This document shows, in pieces, positions 20,401-29,661 of a DNA stretch of 64,000 nucleotides (position 1 is the first letter of the stretch; every line of letters starts with the position of its first letter). Below the pieces are notes generated by a model that was not told the origin of the DNA, did not search any database, and saw nothing but the letters and a program-made list of their open reading frames with translations. The position numbers and the translations under genes are program-made. The DNA is from Prorocentrum cordatum (Eukaryota; Sar; Dinophyceae; Prorocentrales; Prorocentraceae): contig CAUYUJ010019337.1 in the NCBI GenBank assembly GCA_963575745.1, forward strand, positions 630,287 to 694,286, written 5' to 3'.

Positions 20401-20611
20401 GCGAGAGCGGAAGGGATCAAGGGGGATAGATGACAGTGCGGTCGAGGGTGAGGGTGGGATGAGGGGGATCGCGAAGGAAGATCAAGTGGAGGGGGAGCCT
20501 AGGCCAGGTGGAGGTGAAGGAACACCTTAAGGAAGAACGAGGAGGAGGACGTTGAAACAATGGAAGGAGGAGGGCGACCTCAGCTCCCGAGCTGCTCGCG
20601 CCGCCCGACAT
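17451..20611 (-). CDS. Gene A: eight-exon gene with repeat-built introns, function unknown
   Basis: Proposed exons in transcript order on the minus strand: 20611-20579 (ATG, M-S-G-G-A-S-S-S-G-A-E), 20125-20029, 19867-19755, 18995-18894, 18595 to about 18486, 18270-18189, 17835 to about 17743, and about 17578-17451, ending in TAA. Phase is preserved at exons 1/2 (0), 2/3 (1), 3/4 (0), 4/5 (0) and 6/7 (0). Donors at these junctions are GT, GC, GT, GC and GA; all acceptors are AG. The exact ends of exons 5 and 7 are unresolved. Notable segments are P-M-Y-T-A-C-A-I-P-H-G-S-R-P-C, G-F-Y-R-L-A-E-H-V-H-E-L-S-G-G-L-Y-F, W-P-Y-T-D-S-D-E-E-D-Q and a C-terminal I-P-F-L-K-S-L-L-G-L-G-K-R. About 230 residues in all. 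No family is recognised. The exon model is inferred from sequence alone. Confidence 0.5.
18996..19754 (-). repeat. Intron 3 of gene A: GGA half followed by CCT half
   Basis: In the gene's sense this intron starts GTAACCTAATATAGGAGGAG. It is GGA-rich for about 420 bp (19745-19330), then CCT-rich for about 300 bp (19320-19015), and ends GATGCAAGAG. The two halves are mutually complementary in composition, so the transcript could fold back on itself over most of the intron, with the pyrimidine half just upstream of the acceptor. Confidence 0.65.
19883..19938. repeat. 56-bp imperfect palindrome inside intron 2 of gene A
   Basis: Arms 19883-19910 and 19911-19938 pair at 24 of 28 positions with no spacer. 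The centre is CGATTGATCCATGCATGGAT. It is built of GATC/GATT words and lies entirely within the 161-bp intron 2, the only gene A intron that is not a GGA/TCC tract. Confidence 0.75.
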
Positions 20612-21250
20612 ATTGGGGCGGCGCCGCCCCGCGTCGCGCGCGGGGCGCTCGGGCCGCGAGGCTGCGCGTGCGCAGATGCGCGCGCGCGTCTTCCTCCCGC
20701 GAGGAGGATGAGGAGGAGGAGGAGGAGGTAGGAGGAGGCTATATGATGAGGAGGAGGAGGAGGAGGAGGAGGAGGAGAAGGAGGAGGAGGAGGAGGAGGA
20801 GGCTCGAGGAGGAGGATCGGCCTCCGAGCCTTCTGAGCCAGCCTTTTCTATCGGGCTGCTTGTTGGGCTTTCCTACCCCTAGGGGAACAAGAAACACTAG
20901 GGCTTGCATCGTGCCGTGTGCGGCACAGAGTGAGCGCGTTGAAAGAAGAAGAAGAAGAAGAAGAAGAGAAGAATAATAAGAAGAAGAAGAATAAGAAGAA
21001 GAAGACGAATAAGAAGACGAATAAGAAGAATAATAAGAAGAATAAGAGCGGGAGCCGAGGAAGATGCAGAAGAGAACGAGGTGATACTGTTTTGAATGAT
21101 AGTGGGAACGGCAGCGATCAAACCAGGCAGCGGTATGACCAGCTGCATAAAATGTGCGTACATAGCAAAAAAACATGACACTGATAGTTCTGAGCGAAAA
21201 ACCAAGACATTCCAGAAAAAAAAAAACAAGACAACTCAGGCGTCATGGTT
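20612..21250. other. Upstream region of gene A and GAA-type satellite
   Basis: 20612-20700 is very GC-rich (GCGCGC words). 20700-20815 is GGA repeats. 20820-20940 is unique. 20942-21060 is AAG/AAT triplets. 21060-21250 is unique AT-richer DNA reaching the truncated end of the copia-order element. No gene, and no recognisable spliced-leader relic, was seen. Confidence 0.5.
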
Positions 21251-23370
21251 TTACCATGACGGATGGATGTGTGGGGTCTCCATGGCCAGTCTACGGGCCA
21301 CGGCTCGGACTTCCTGAGCTCGCGCAAACTCGGCCCCTGCTGAGTCCTGCTCAGAAGCAGGGCAGGTGACGTCGCGCCATCCTGGGAGACCGCGAGCGTC
21401 GTCGGACAGGAGCTCGTGAGGCATACGGGGGTTGCGACCAAAGACTACCTGCTGAGGGGAGAACCCGCCTCGGTGCCAAAAACAGCTTCTGTGGGCAACG
21501 AGCTCATGGGTCAAATCATCGAGCTCCTCGACACTGCTGGGGAGGGACACTCGAGCGTCGATTTCGGCCTTCAGGCGGTCCTTGACCCAGGCACCGTGAC
21601 GTTCAACCCTTCCATTCTGCCACGGACTGTCTGCATCTCACACGTGATGACAGACCCCCCACTGTTCAAGACCGCGAGCGAATCGCTCTCCGAACTCCGC
21701 CCCCCCATCGGATATCAGGAAGTCGGGAGCCCCGAAGGGCCTGACCCAGCTCGTGGAGAAAGCCCTCCACACGGTGACCGCCTTGGCGTCGGCCAGGCGA
21801 GCACAGACCTGCAAGTTAGAACCGTGGTCGACTACATTCATAAACGGATAGGTCGTCCCAAGAAACTCCAGGTAGAACAGATCGACCCCCACAATGTGGT
21901 TGAACCTGAAAGTCCTGGGCATGGCGACCTTCCGATGGTTGCTCGAGCGCTGCCGTTCCTCACATTCAGAGCACCGAAACTTACAGCGAGCCCATCGCAC
22001 TAAGTGCCTTTTAACCCCCCCGGCTCTCAACGCGCGACAGAACTTCCGGGAATCCGGATGACCCATATTCACGTGCAATTTGAAAATGAGCCGCTTCTCT
22101 TCCTCACTGGGATCGGGGTCGCTTGGCACTTCGGCCTTGCGCCGGTCAACTCGGGTCTCTGGCTCATCTCCGCTGCTCTCGGAACCTTCCGCCTCGGCTT
22201 CCTGCTCTTGGCCCGGAGGCTCGCTTCCGTCGTCTGCCGCCGGGAAAGCCTCGGAGAGCTCGGCCCACGTGGGTCGGGCTCGGACTGAGGCGCCACTCCA
22301 CTGGTCTGTCACCGCTCGGGCAATCTTCTTGACAAACTTGGGTGGGTATTTTGCGGCCCTGGAAGTCTGCCGACTGCCTTCTAACACCGCATGGCGATGT
22401 CCCCCCACACAGAGGTGTCCCGAGAGCTCCCGAATGATGCCTGGGTGATTCGTGAGGATCCCCGTCGGCTTTTTGTTCAAACCCCTCGCGTCGACCTGGA
22501 GACCAAACTGACACATGTCTATCCTTACCCTCTGAACTCCCGGGAGAGAAGCCACGTAAGACACAACATGGGAGGCCCAGGAGCTAGCGAACAATGGGTG
22601 CTCAAAAGCGAAGTACCGCTCCTTAGCATGTCTCTGAGCAGCGATCTCCATGCACAAGATCAGGTCTCTCAGACCGCAGCGGACCTCCTGTTGCCAATCG
22701 CTCGGATCTCTCCGGTCCTTGTTCAGACGATTGATCGCTGAGAAAACCTTGCACTCGGAACTAAGCCAGACAACCTCAGGGTCCTCGATCTCTATCTGTC
22801 GCCAGAGGGCCTGCACGTGGAGCCTATTAGAGGAGTCCCAGCCCGTGAGGAGGTCCTTACTGGGGTCCTTGCCGAGGGGGCCTCCAAATTTCCCGACCTC
22901 ATGGGGCAATACGGGGAGGAGAAAAGACTTCCAGGAAGGCGGTCTTGGCCCGAGACCGGCTCGGGTAGCACCTGTCAGCTGCCTCCTCGCCGAGGAACGC
23001 CTGCCCTGAGACCCCCAAGTGTGAGACGGCTTGTCGCTCCAGGATCTTCGACACTGGTCCTGGACAGGCCACTTCATGATCGTCGTTGGTGACGTCTCCG
23101 TCCAGGTAAAAGGATTCGGACACCCCCAGACTCGCGACGCCTCGATGCCTCTCGCCCGAGACTCCCGGACTGCTCGTGACGAACGTTGGGAAGCAGAAGG
23201 TGGGTTCGCCCTCGGGGGGCCCAAAGAGGAGCACTGGAGGGAGGAGGAGGGCCCTCGTCCACGCGCCTCGTGGTCGCTGCAGGCGCAGTCACTGGAAAAA
23301 TCTGCTGCCAACTGCAGCACCAGAGCTGGGGCCTCTCGGGCCCTCGAACGTGTATGCGAGCCACGCGTCG
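21251..23370 (-). pseudogene. Copia-type pol: pre-integrase domain and integrase, interrupted by a stop
   Basis: From about 22800 to 22330 the frame has F-E-H-P-L-F-A-S-S-W, D-M-C-Q-F-G-L, K-K-P-T-G-I-L-T-N and C-V-G-G-H-R-H, a domain that often precedes integrase in dinoflagellate copia elements. A zinc-binding module follows with H-V-N-M-G-H and C-S-E-C (about 22050-21950). Integrase catalytic residues are the Asp in I-V-G-V-D, the Asp in I-S-D-G-G-A-E-F (58 residues between them; second Asp at 21709-21707), and the Glu in W-Q-N-G-R-V-E. A TGA at 21640-21638 lies between the second Asp and the Glu. The same frame then continues open to 21251 with W-Q-N-G-R-V-E-R-H-G and V-V-F-G-R-N-P-R. DNA integration would be the ancestral role. 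Confidence 0.75.
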
Positions 23371-23376
23371 GCTCAC

Positions 23377-25304
23377 TCAGATGAGGTCCTTCTCCGTGTA
23401 CGTACCCGTGGTCGTCGTGGTCTGCGTAGTCCACGGGTCTCCGCTGCTGCTCTGTGCTCCGCCTCCGCCCTGGGCGCCGGAGCTCATGTTCGGCGTCATG
23501 TGCCAGTCCTGCGGGGCGTCGAGGTCGAAGTGCTGAGGCCCCGCACTGCTCGCTGCTGTAGCCGAGGCCTCCTGCCGCAGCCAGCGGTTCTGGTTCTCGA
23601 CCAGGCCCTGCACGGCGGTGCCGATGGACACCATCATCATCACCATCTGGTTCGTGGCCTGCTCGATGTTCCCGGTGCGGGACACCAGGTTGTCCAACGT
23701 GGTCTGTATGAAGTCGAGGTTCTCCCCGAATGACTCCATGGACCCCAGCACCCTCTGCATCGTGATCAGGGCCTGGTGAATCTGGAGGAGACCCTCTTCC
23801 ACTTGGCTCGGATGACTCTGCACACTCTGAGCCACTTGAATCATTTGGTTGAGCGTTTCCTGCACGTTGCCGAGGGCTCTCAGACCCTCCGGAATGTTGT
23901 GCAGCTGCCACTGTAACACCTGCAGGTAGCTCGCGAGCTGGTTGACCATGGTGAGAGCTGCCGCCCCCTGCTGGAAACCGTCCGCCTCTTGAAGGATATC
24001 CACAGCCCTCTGGGCCGACCTGGCCGCCGCACGGGCTGCTTGAGCTGCCGACTCCGGACGGTCGTCTGGCCCCCCAGGTCCCTGTCCGGCCGCGCCTGCA
24101 GCTCCTCTCGGTATCCATGCGATTCTGGTGCCGCATGCTCGACGCTTGGAGCCGCTCCCCCACTGGTTCCCGCAGTACTGGACCTGATCGGCTGGGTGGG
24201 AGCACTCTGCAGCTGGAGTCGAGCGATCGTTCGAAGGCGGTGCCGTCTGCTGGTTCCCGACCGGGATGGGAGCTGGACCGCCCTGCTGAGGAGGAAGCCT
24301 GCCCGTCCGCGGAAATGGCTTCGGGGGCGGCTTCGAGGGCAGCGGCGGTGGCGCTGGCTTCGCAAGCACCGGCGCCGGCTTCACTGGAATGGTCGATGCG
24401 CCCGAGGCTTGAGGAGGCACTTGCGTGGCCGCTGGGGACCCCTGCAGCCCGCTGCTCGCTGGAGGCTGCTGCTGCTGTGGTGGAGTCGTTGTCCCTGGCT
24501 GAAGCTGCACCCGGCCCTGACCTGCCACCACCTCGGGTGGTGGATAGGGCGGCGGTGGCGGCTGGTACCCGAGCCCCTGGGGAGCAAGGCTCACCGGCAC
24601 TGGCTGGGGTGGCAACTGCCCCGCTGCCTCCTGATTCGGAGTCGGTACTGCCTGAGCCGCTGCCTGCTGATCCTGCTGAACGAGGCCCTGCTCGCCTGTC
24701 GTGTCGGTGTCGGAGTCCGTCTGCACCAGTGGACTCTGCCCTCCACCATCGCCTCCAACGCCCGCCATGTACTGCTGGTGGAGCTCCTGCAGCGCCCGCT
24801 GAGTCGCGTGGTAGGCGCCTGGGCGCCGCCGCTGCCCCGGCGATGAAGAGGAACCAAGCCCAGAGCCTCTGGGCCATTGCTGTATGCTGACTGGGACAAT
24901 GGTCGCTCGATAATCGAGTTGACGGAGTCTGGCTGATGGCTCGAGCCAAGATGGGCTACTGACTCGCTCCCTGCCGGAGGTGCCTCGGATCGTCGGGACT
25001 GGGTCCTTGTCGCAGCCCTTGCTGGCCATATCGCATTCGTTGCCCCAACGGATCTGACGCTAAGCTCCCGAGACGCTGGCTGAGCCCCAGACTGGAGGAG
25101 CCTGAAGGGCTCGCGCTTGAACCCCTTCCGGCGCGTGGCCATCGCGAGGCCGATCCCCGCGACAAAGGCACTGATCCCCAAGACGACCCTCTCGTAGGCC
25201 CTCTCGAGGCTCATCATCCGGGCGCCCATTGTCACGAACAGGATGACAGCGAGAGTGATGATGACCAGGATGATGTAAGCCCTCAGGACTCCGGACTCGA
25301 GCAT
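23377..25304 (-). CDS. Membrane plus Pro/Gln-rich plus coiled-coil segment within the copia-order element
   Basis: Between protease and integrase lies coding sequence that is neither. An ATG at 25304 (M-L-E-S-G-V-L-R-A-Y) leads into two hydrophobic segments: A-Y-I-I-L-V-I-I-T-L-A-V-I-L-F-V (25280-25224) and V-V-L-G-I-S-A-F-V-A-G-I-G-L-A (about 25187-25140), followed by a basic stretch, T-R-R-K-G-F-K-R. Between about 25030 and 24850 the frame shifts once. The next frame, open to a TGA at 23377, is Pro/Gln-rich (24700-24200), then helical with heptad-like spacing (about 24030-23560), and ends T-E-K-D-L-I. This looks like a membrane-anchored or structural protein. It could be an env-like or accessory product, or an N-terminal extension of pol. 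The function is unknown. Confidence 0.55.
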
Positions 25305-25360
25305 CTCCGGCGCATCGCCAGTGTTCAGCTGAAACGAATTCTGTGAAAGAAAAAAGATAC

Positions 25361-27433
25361 TTTCACAGTGCAGACTCCGGCACACCCAGCGGCATCTCGA
25401 GCGCCTGTACAATCGTGGCCATCCGGTGGCCCGATCCGAGACGTGTCAGCTGGATGTCCGTCTCTAGGGTGGCGGAGGCCATCTTGTTCTGGGGCAGGTC
25501 GATGACGCAGCCCAGAAACTCCAGGAGGTCGACCGACAAAATGTGCGGAACCTCCTCCAGCAGCACCGTCGTCTCGATGATGCCGAGCACTCCTCCCATG
25601 CACAGCGGGAAGAGTACTGAGGTCACCACCTTCGCGGCACCTCCCACGCCGTGAGCGGCGCGGGGCCGCTGATGCTGTCGGGGAATCAGCTCGTACTTCA
25701 TACCAACGGCGGCGAGAGCCTTCGACTCTCGGTTCAGAGCCGCGAGCCCGACCAGGTCCGAGCCCGCTCCTGGGTCCACCAGCCCCTGGGTCGCTCTGGC
25801 CACGAGGTACACGCAGCCGTTGTCCAGCAGCTCCTGGCCGACCCCCTTCCAGTCCTGCAGGGTCTCCGGGGACACCGCCCACGAGCCTGCTGGGTCCGAC
25901 GCGACACCGTCGAAGGTGTACGCGGCCAGGCCCCGCTTCTTGAACTTGGGGTCGTCCTTGTTGGGGCACTCGCGATGCCAGTGCCCCTTCTCCTTGCATA
26001 TCCCGCACCTGGTGATCTTCATCAGCTGCTCAGGAGAGAGCCTGGGACGGCGCCCCTTGCCACGGCCCTTGCCGCGGTCCGGCCGCCCGCGGCCACCGCC
26101 CCCCGGTCGTTGGGGAGGCGGGGGCGCCGGTCCTGTCTTCTTGGGGCCGAAGTACTCCCTGTCGCGCTTAGCAGCGCGCTTGATCTCCTTATTCTGCTTC
26201 CAGGTCCGGCTCGAAGGTCGAGACTCCATCATTGCCAGAGCCTCCTCCACCTGTGTCTCGTCCAAATCGAGGTCCTCGAGCTCTGCCAAGAGTGCGGCCT
26301 CGTCGTCCAGCTCGGTATCGTCGTACTCCCCCTCGTCGTCCTCCTGGTCCTCGGAACCTTCTGAACCACCGACCGGGAAGGAGGAAGGAGGAAGATAATT
26401 CTGGTCGCTGGGGCCCTTGCCCTCAGCGTAATTGCTCGACACCCTACCTGGCAAAAGTCGCTCAGAACCTGAGGCGTCCATCTGCCTCAGGGCCCAGCTC
26501 ACGTCGCTGTACTCGAGTTTTCCTCGAGTGAGCGCCCTGAGATTCTGCATACCTTGGGCCGTCAAGTTGGCCCCCTCTTCCAGCATGAGCCCCTTTCATC
26601 TTAGAAGAGATCCAGAGGTCATCTGTCTCGGCCTCCTGGAATTGAGCTTCTCGACGACTCACGTACTGGATGAGTGTCTCCTTGCTCTCTCGAGATGCCT
26701 CGAAAAGAGCTCGACGGCCTGCTCGCCGAAGCTCGTCTCCCTCACGTTCTCCTATCATCAAATCCATGCGGCCTAGCACTACGTCGATCCAGTCGTGGCC
26801 CGTGATCTGGGCCTCAGGAATGTCATCAAACTTCGCCTGCATCGTATAATCGAAAAGCTTCAAGAACTTCTCTCCTCGTCGCCAGTGGGGAACGTCTGTA
26901 TTGGTGTTCCAACGCCGTAGTGCTCGGCGCCAAGGTCGATATTGTGCCCATCCGGGCCATGCTGGCGGGTCGGAGTAGTCTCCTTTTCCCCAGTTTGAGC
27001 TTGAGCTCGCCCACCAGCTGTCCCTCCACTTGTCACTCTGGCCGGAGTTCTTCCAGCCGTCGTCCTGCCACTTGTCGTCCTTGCCGCCTGGCTTGTGCCA
27101 GGATTGCGACGGGTCTGAGCCGGAGTTCCAGGGATCCGATGTTGCTGCTGCCTCCCACCAAGGATCCTTCGGCCTCCCGTCGACATCGTCGTTGTCTGTT
27201 GCTGTCTTCCGAGAAGAAGAGCCAGCCGCGCCTGCCGTCTCGGTACCTGTGCCTGACGGTCTCGTGGCGCCCATGGTCTCACGGACCGTGCCGGCCACGA
27301 TCTCAGGGAGCTGGTCCATGGAAATCGTCACTGCGTTGCCTGCAGCCAGCGTCGCCTCCGCCGATGCCTGCCCCCTGGGGCGGGCTGGATCGAAGGTCGC
27401 GCCAGCAAAGTCGTCGTCGTCCTCCGCGGGCAT
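25361..27433 (-). pseudogene. Gag-protease of the copia-order element, one frameshift
   Basis: The first ATG of the frame is at 27433 (M-P-A-E-D-D-D-D-F). Gag includes W-R-R-A-L-R-R-W and F-L-K-L-F-D-Y-T-M. Near 26590-26593, a run of four C on the plus strand, the frame changes by one base and continues as L-E-E-G-A-N-L-T-A-Q-G-M. A CX2CX4HX4C zinc knuckle lies at 26007-25966 (C-G-I-C-K-E-K-G-H-W-H-R-E-C). The aspartic protease motif at 25776 reads L-V-D-P-G-A rather than the usual D-T/S-G-A, which probably costs activity. The frame ends in TGA near 25361. Ancestral roles are particle assembly, RNA binding and polyprotein cleavage. Confidence 0.75.
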
Positions 27434-27558
27434 CTCCGCGGCCGCGCCGCCCGGGCGGCGCGAGCCTGGCCCTGGCCGGGAGCGCGAGAGCGGCCTCCGG
27501 GCGCAGCCCTCAGAGCCGCTGCCCCTCGCCGCCCATTGGCCCGCCAGCCTGGAACCAG

Positions 27559-27570
27559 GCTCCGCTACCA
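27559..27570 (-). promoter_or_regulatory. Primer-binding site complementary to initiator Met tRNA
   Basis: The minus strand reads TGGTAGCGGAGC. This is one base different from the complement of a typical eukaryotic initiator-tRNA 3' end (TGGTAGCAGAGG type), the usual primer for copia elements. It lies two bases after a CACA that would end the 5' LTR and 126 bases before the gag ATG. The position and match together support the call; the dinoflagellate tRNA itself was not compared. Confidence 0.55.
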
Positions 27571-27572
27571 AC

Positions 27573-27690
27573 TGTGGCAGCAGCAAGCGCAATAAATGTT
27601 TTTCCCTTGAGCCAACAAGAGTACGCGTGAGATCCTGACACGCACACTAAATGCAAAACCTGAGACACAAATTATGCTCACCTGTTTCAC
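27573..27690 (-). other. Candidate remnant of the 5' LTR
   Basis: Directly upstream of the primer-binding site the minus strand ends ...CCACA, as an LTR should. The start of the LTR cannot be defined because CAT repeats begin about 120 bp away, and there is no second copy to compare. It may be a very short or truncated LTR. Confidence 0.3.
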
Positions 27691-28654
27691 CTCGTCATCA
27701 CTGTCATCAGTATCATCATCATCACCATAGGTATCATTATCATCAGCATCATCATCATCACCATTACCATCACCAGCAAAATCAACATTACCACGACCAT
27801 CACCATCACCACCACCACCACCACCGCCGTGACCATTATCAGCAGCAGCAGCATCACCTCAGCATCATCATTATCACAATCACCATCGTCATCAGTATCA
27901 TCAACATCATCAGTATCATTATCACCATTACCATCACCAGCACAATCCCCATGACCATGACCATCATCATCACCACCACCACCACCCGTGATCATCATCA
28001 TCATGATCAGCAGCATCATTATCATCATCATCATCATTATCATCATCAGCGGCATCATTGTGAGCATGACCTTCATCATCCTCGCCATTACCATCACAAG
28101 CACAATCCCCATAACCATGCCCATCACCATCACCACCACCACCACCACAACCACCACCGCCGTGATCATCATCATCAGCATCAGTATCATCATCATCAGC
28201 ATCATCATTATCACTATCATCCATCATATTTGTCATCATATCCATCAGCATCATCATCACTATTACCATCACCAGCACAATCCCCATTACCACGACCATC
28301 ACCATCACCACCACCACCACCGCCGATATCAATATCAAAATAAGCATCAGTATCATCATCATCATTATCATCAGCAGCAGCATCATCGCCATCATCAGCA
28401 TCATCATCACCATTAACATCACCATTAACATCACCAGCATCAGTATCACTATCATCAGCAGGAGCATCATCATCAAATTTCATCATCACCAGTACCATCA
28501 CAAGCACAATCCCCATTACCATCACCATCGTGATGGTAATGGGGATTGTGATCACCAGTACAACACAATCACAGTCACATCGCATCATCACCAGTACCAA
28601 CACAATCACCACCGTGATGATCCTCATCATCATCGGCATCCGTATCATCATCAG

Positions 28655-28697
<43 letters not shown>

Positions 28698-28849
28698 GTC
28701 ATCATCATCATCATCATCATTATCAGCAGCAGCATCATCATCAGCAGCAGCATCAGCATTACCATTACCATCACCAGCACAATCCACATTACCATGACCA
28801 TCACCATCACCACCACAACCACTACCGCCGTGATCATCATCATCATGAA

Positions 28850-28880
<31 letters not shown>

Positions 28881-28980
28881 GCATCATGTTCATCATCATC
28901 AGCAGCATCCATCAGTATCATCATCAGCATCATCATCATCAGTAGCACCCTCATCATCACCATCAACACCATCATCATTG
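27690..28980. repeat. CAT satellite with a higher-order unit
   Basis: Besides CAT/CAC triplets, a core containing CCATCACCAGCACAATCCCC and then GCCGTGATCATCATCATCA recurs at about 27770, 27930, 28092, 28268, 28496 and 28772. Spacings are 160-275 bp because the intervening triplet runs vary in length. Confidence 0.8.
28505..28550. repeat. Perfect 21-bp inverted repeat with 4-bp loop
   Basis: Left arm 28505-28525 (CACAATCCCCATTACCATCA plus C) and right arm 28530-28550 are exact reverse complements, separated by CATC. It arises where one higher-order core of the CAT satellite meets an inverted partial copy of itself. Confidence 0.9.
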
Positions 28981-29109
28981 CGAGGGGCACGCGCTCCGGA
29001 GTCACCGTCTCCGCGCTGCTGAAGCTCAGACAGCTCTGGGAGCCCGCCGCCTGGGCGGGTGCTGGGGAGCAAGCACGGGCCTGCCAAATGGGGCCTTCCA
29101 AATCGGGTC
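28978..29109 (+). CDS. Exon-like segment between CAT and TCC tracts
   Basis: A non-repetitive open segment beginning after GCGAG with G-T-R-S-G-V-T-V-S-A-L-L-K-L-R-Q-L-W. It sits between two low-complexity tracts, as the exons of genes A and B do, and has a possible GCGG/GT donor at about 29056. It may belong with the RNase H-like fragment downstream. No family is recognised. Confidence 0.3.
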
Positions 29110-29605
29110 CCAGGGCCTCATCCTCCTGCTCCTCCTCCTGCATATCTCCTCTTCTTCCTCCTCCTCCTCCTCCTCCTCCGCCTCCTCCTCCTCCTCCTCC
29201 TCCTCCTCCATACCCCCTCATTCCTCCTCCTCCTGCTCCTCCTCATCCTCCTCCTCCTCCTCTTCCTCATTCCTCCTCCTCGTCCTCCTCCTCCTCCTGC
29301 CCCTCCTTCTCCTCTCATCCTCCTCCTCCTCGTCCTCCTCCTCCCTCCTCCTCCTCCTCCACTCCTCCTCCTCCTCCTCCTTCTCCTCCTCCTCCTCTCG
29401 TCCTCCTGCCCTCCTCCTCCACACCTCCTCATCCTCCTCCTCCTCCTCCTCCTCCTCCTCCTCCTCCTCCTCCTCCTCCTCCTCCTCCGCCTCCTCAGCC
29501 TCCTCCTCCTTCTCCTCCTCCTCCGAGCCTCCTCCTCCTGCTCTTGCACCTCCTCCACACCTCGTCCACCACCACCTCCTTCTCCTTCTCCTCCTCATCC
29601 ATAAA
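29110..29605. repeat. TCC tract, possible intron
   Basis: About 490 bp of TCC triplets on the plus strand, separating two coding-like segments on that strand. Confidence 0.9.
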
Positions 29606-29661
29606 TCCCAAGGCCCACCTGTGGTGCGATTTTGTTCGGGACCTTGGACGACGGAGTGACA

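Larger units (their letters stand above)
21251..27572 (-). mobile_element. Copia-order LTR retroelement, decayed and 3'-truncated
   Basis: On the minus strand the order is primer-binding site, gag, zinc knuckle, protease, a membrane/coiled-coil segment, a copia-type pre-integrase region and integrase. Placing integrase before the expected RT position is the Ty1/copia arrangement. After the integrase C-terminal part the coding sequence ends at 21251-21253, and neither RT nor RNase H follows. At least three frame changes and one in-frame stop show the copy is dead. Only the 5' LTR side can be proposed (27573 onward); no second LTR copy was seen near 21.2 kb, so the 3' part is missing. Confidence 0.75.

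Noticed and set aside
23989-24890. Plus-strand R/W-rich frames of 257-285 codons opposite the Pro/Gln-rich segment
   Set aside because: Antisense of a proline-rich, GC-rich coding region; no domain.
25343-26398. Plus-strand frames opposite gag-protease
   Set aside because: The minus strand carries the zinc knuckle and protease motif; the plus frames are shadows.
27690-28980. CRISPR-like array from regularly spaced cores
   Set aside because: Cores are parts of a CAT satellite with variable triplet spacers in a eukaryotic genome; there are no cas genes.
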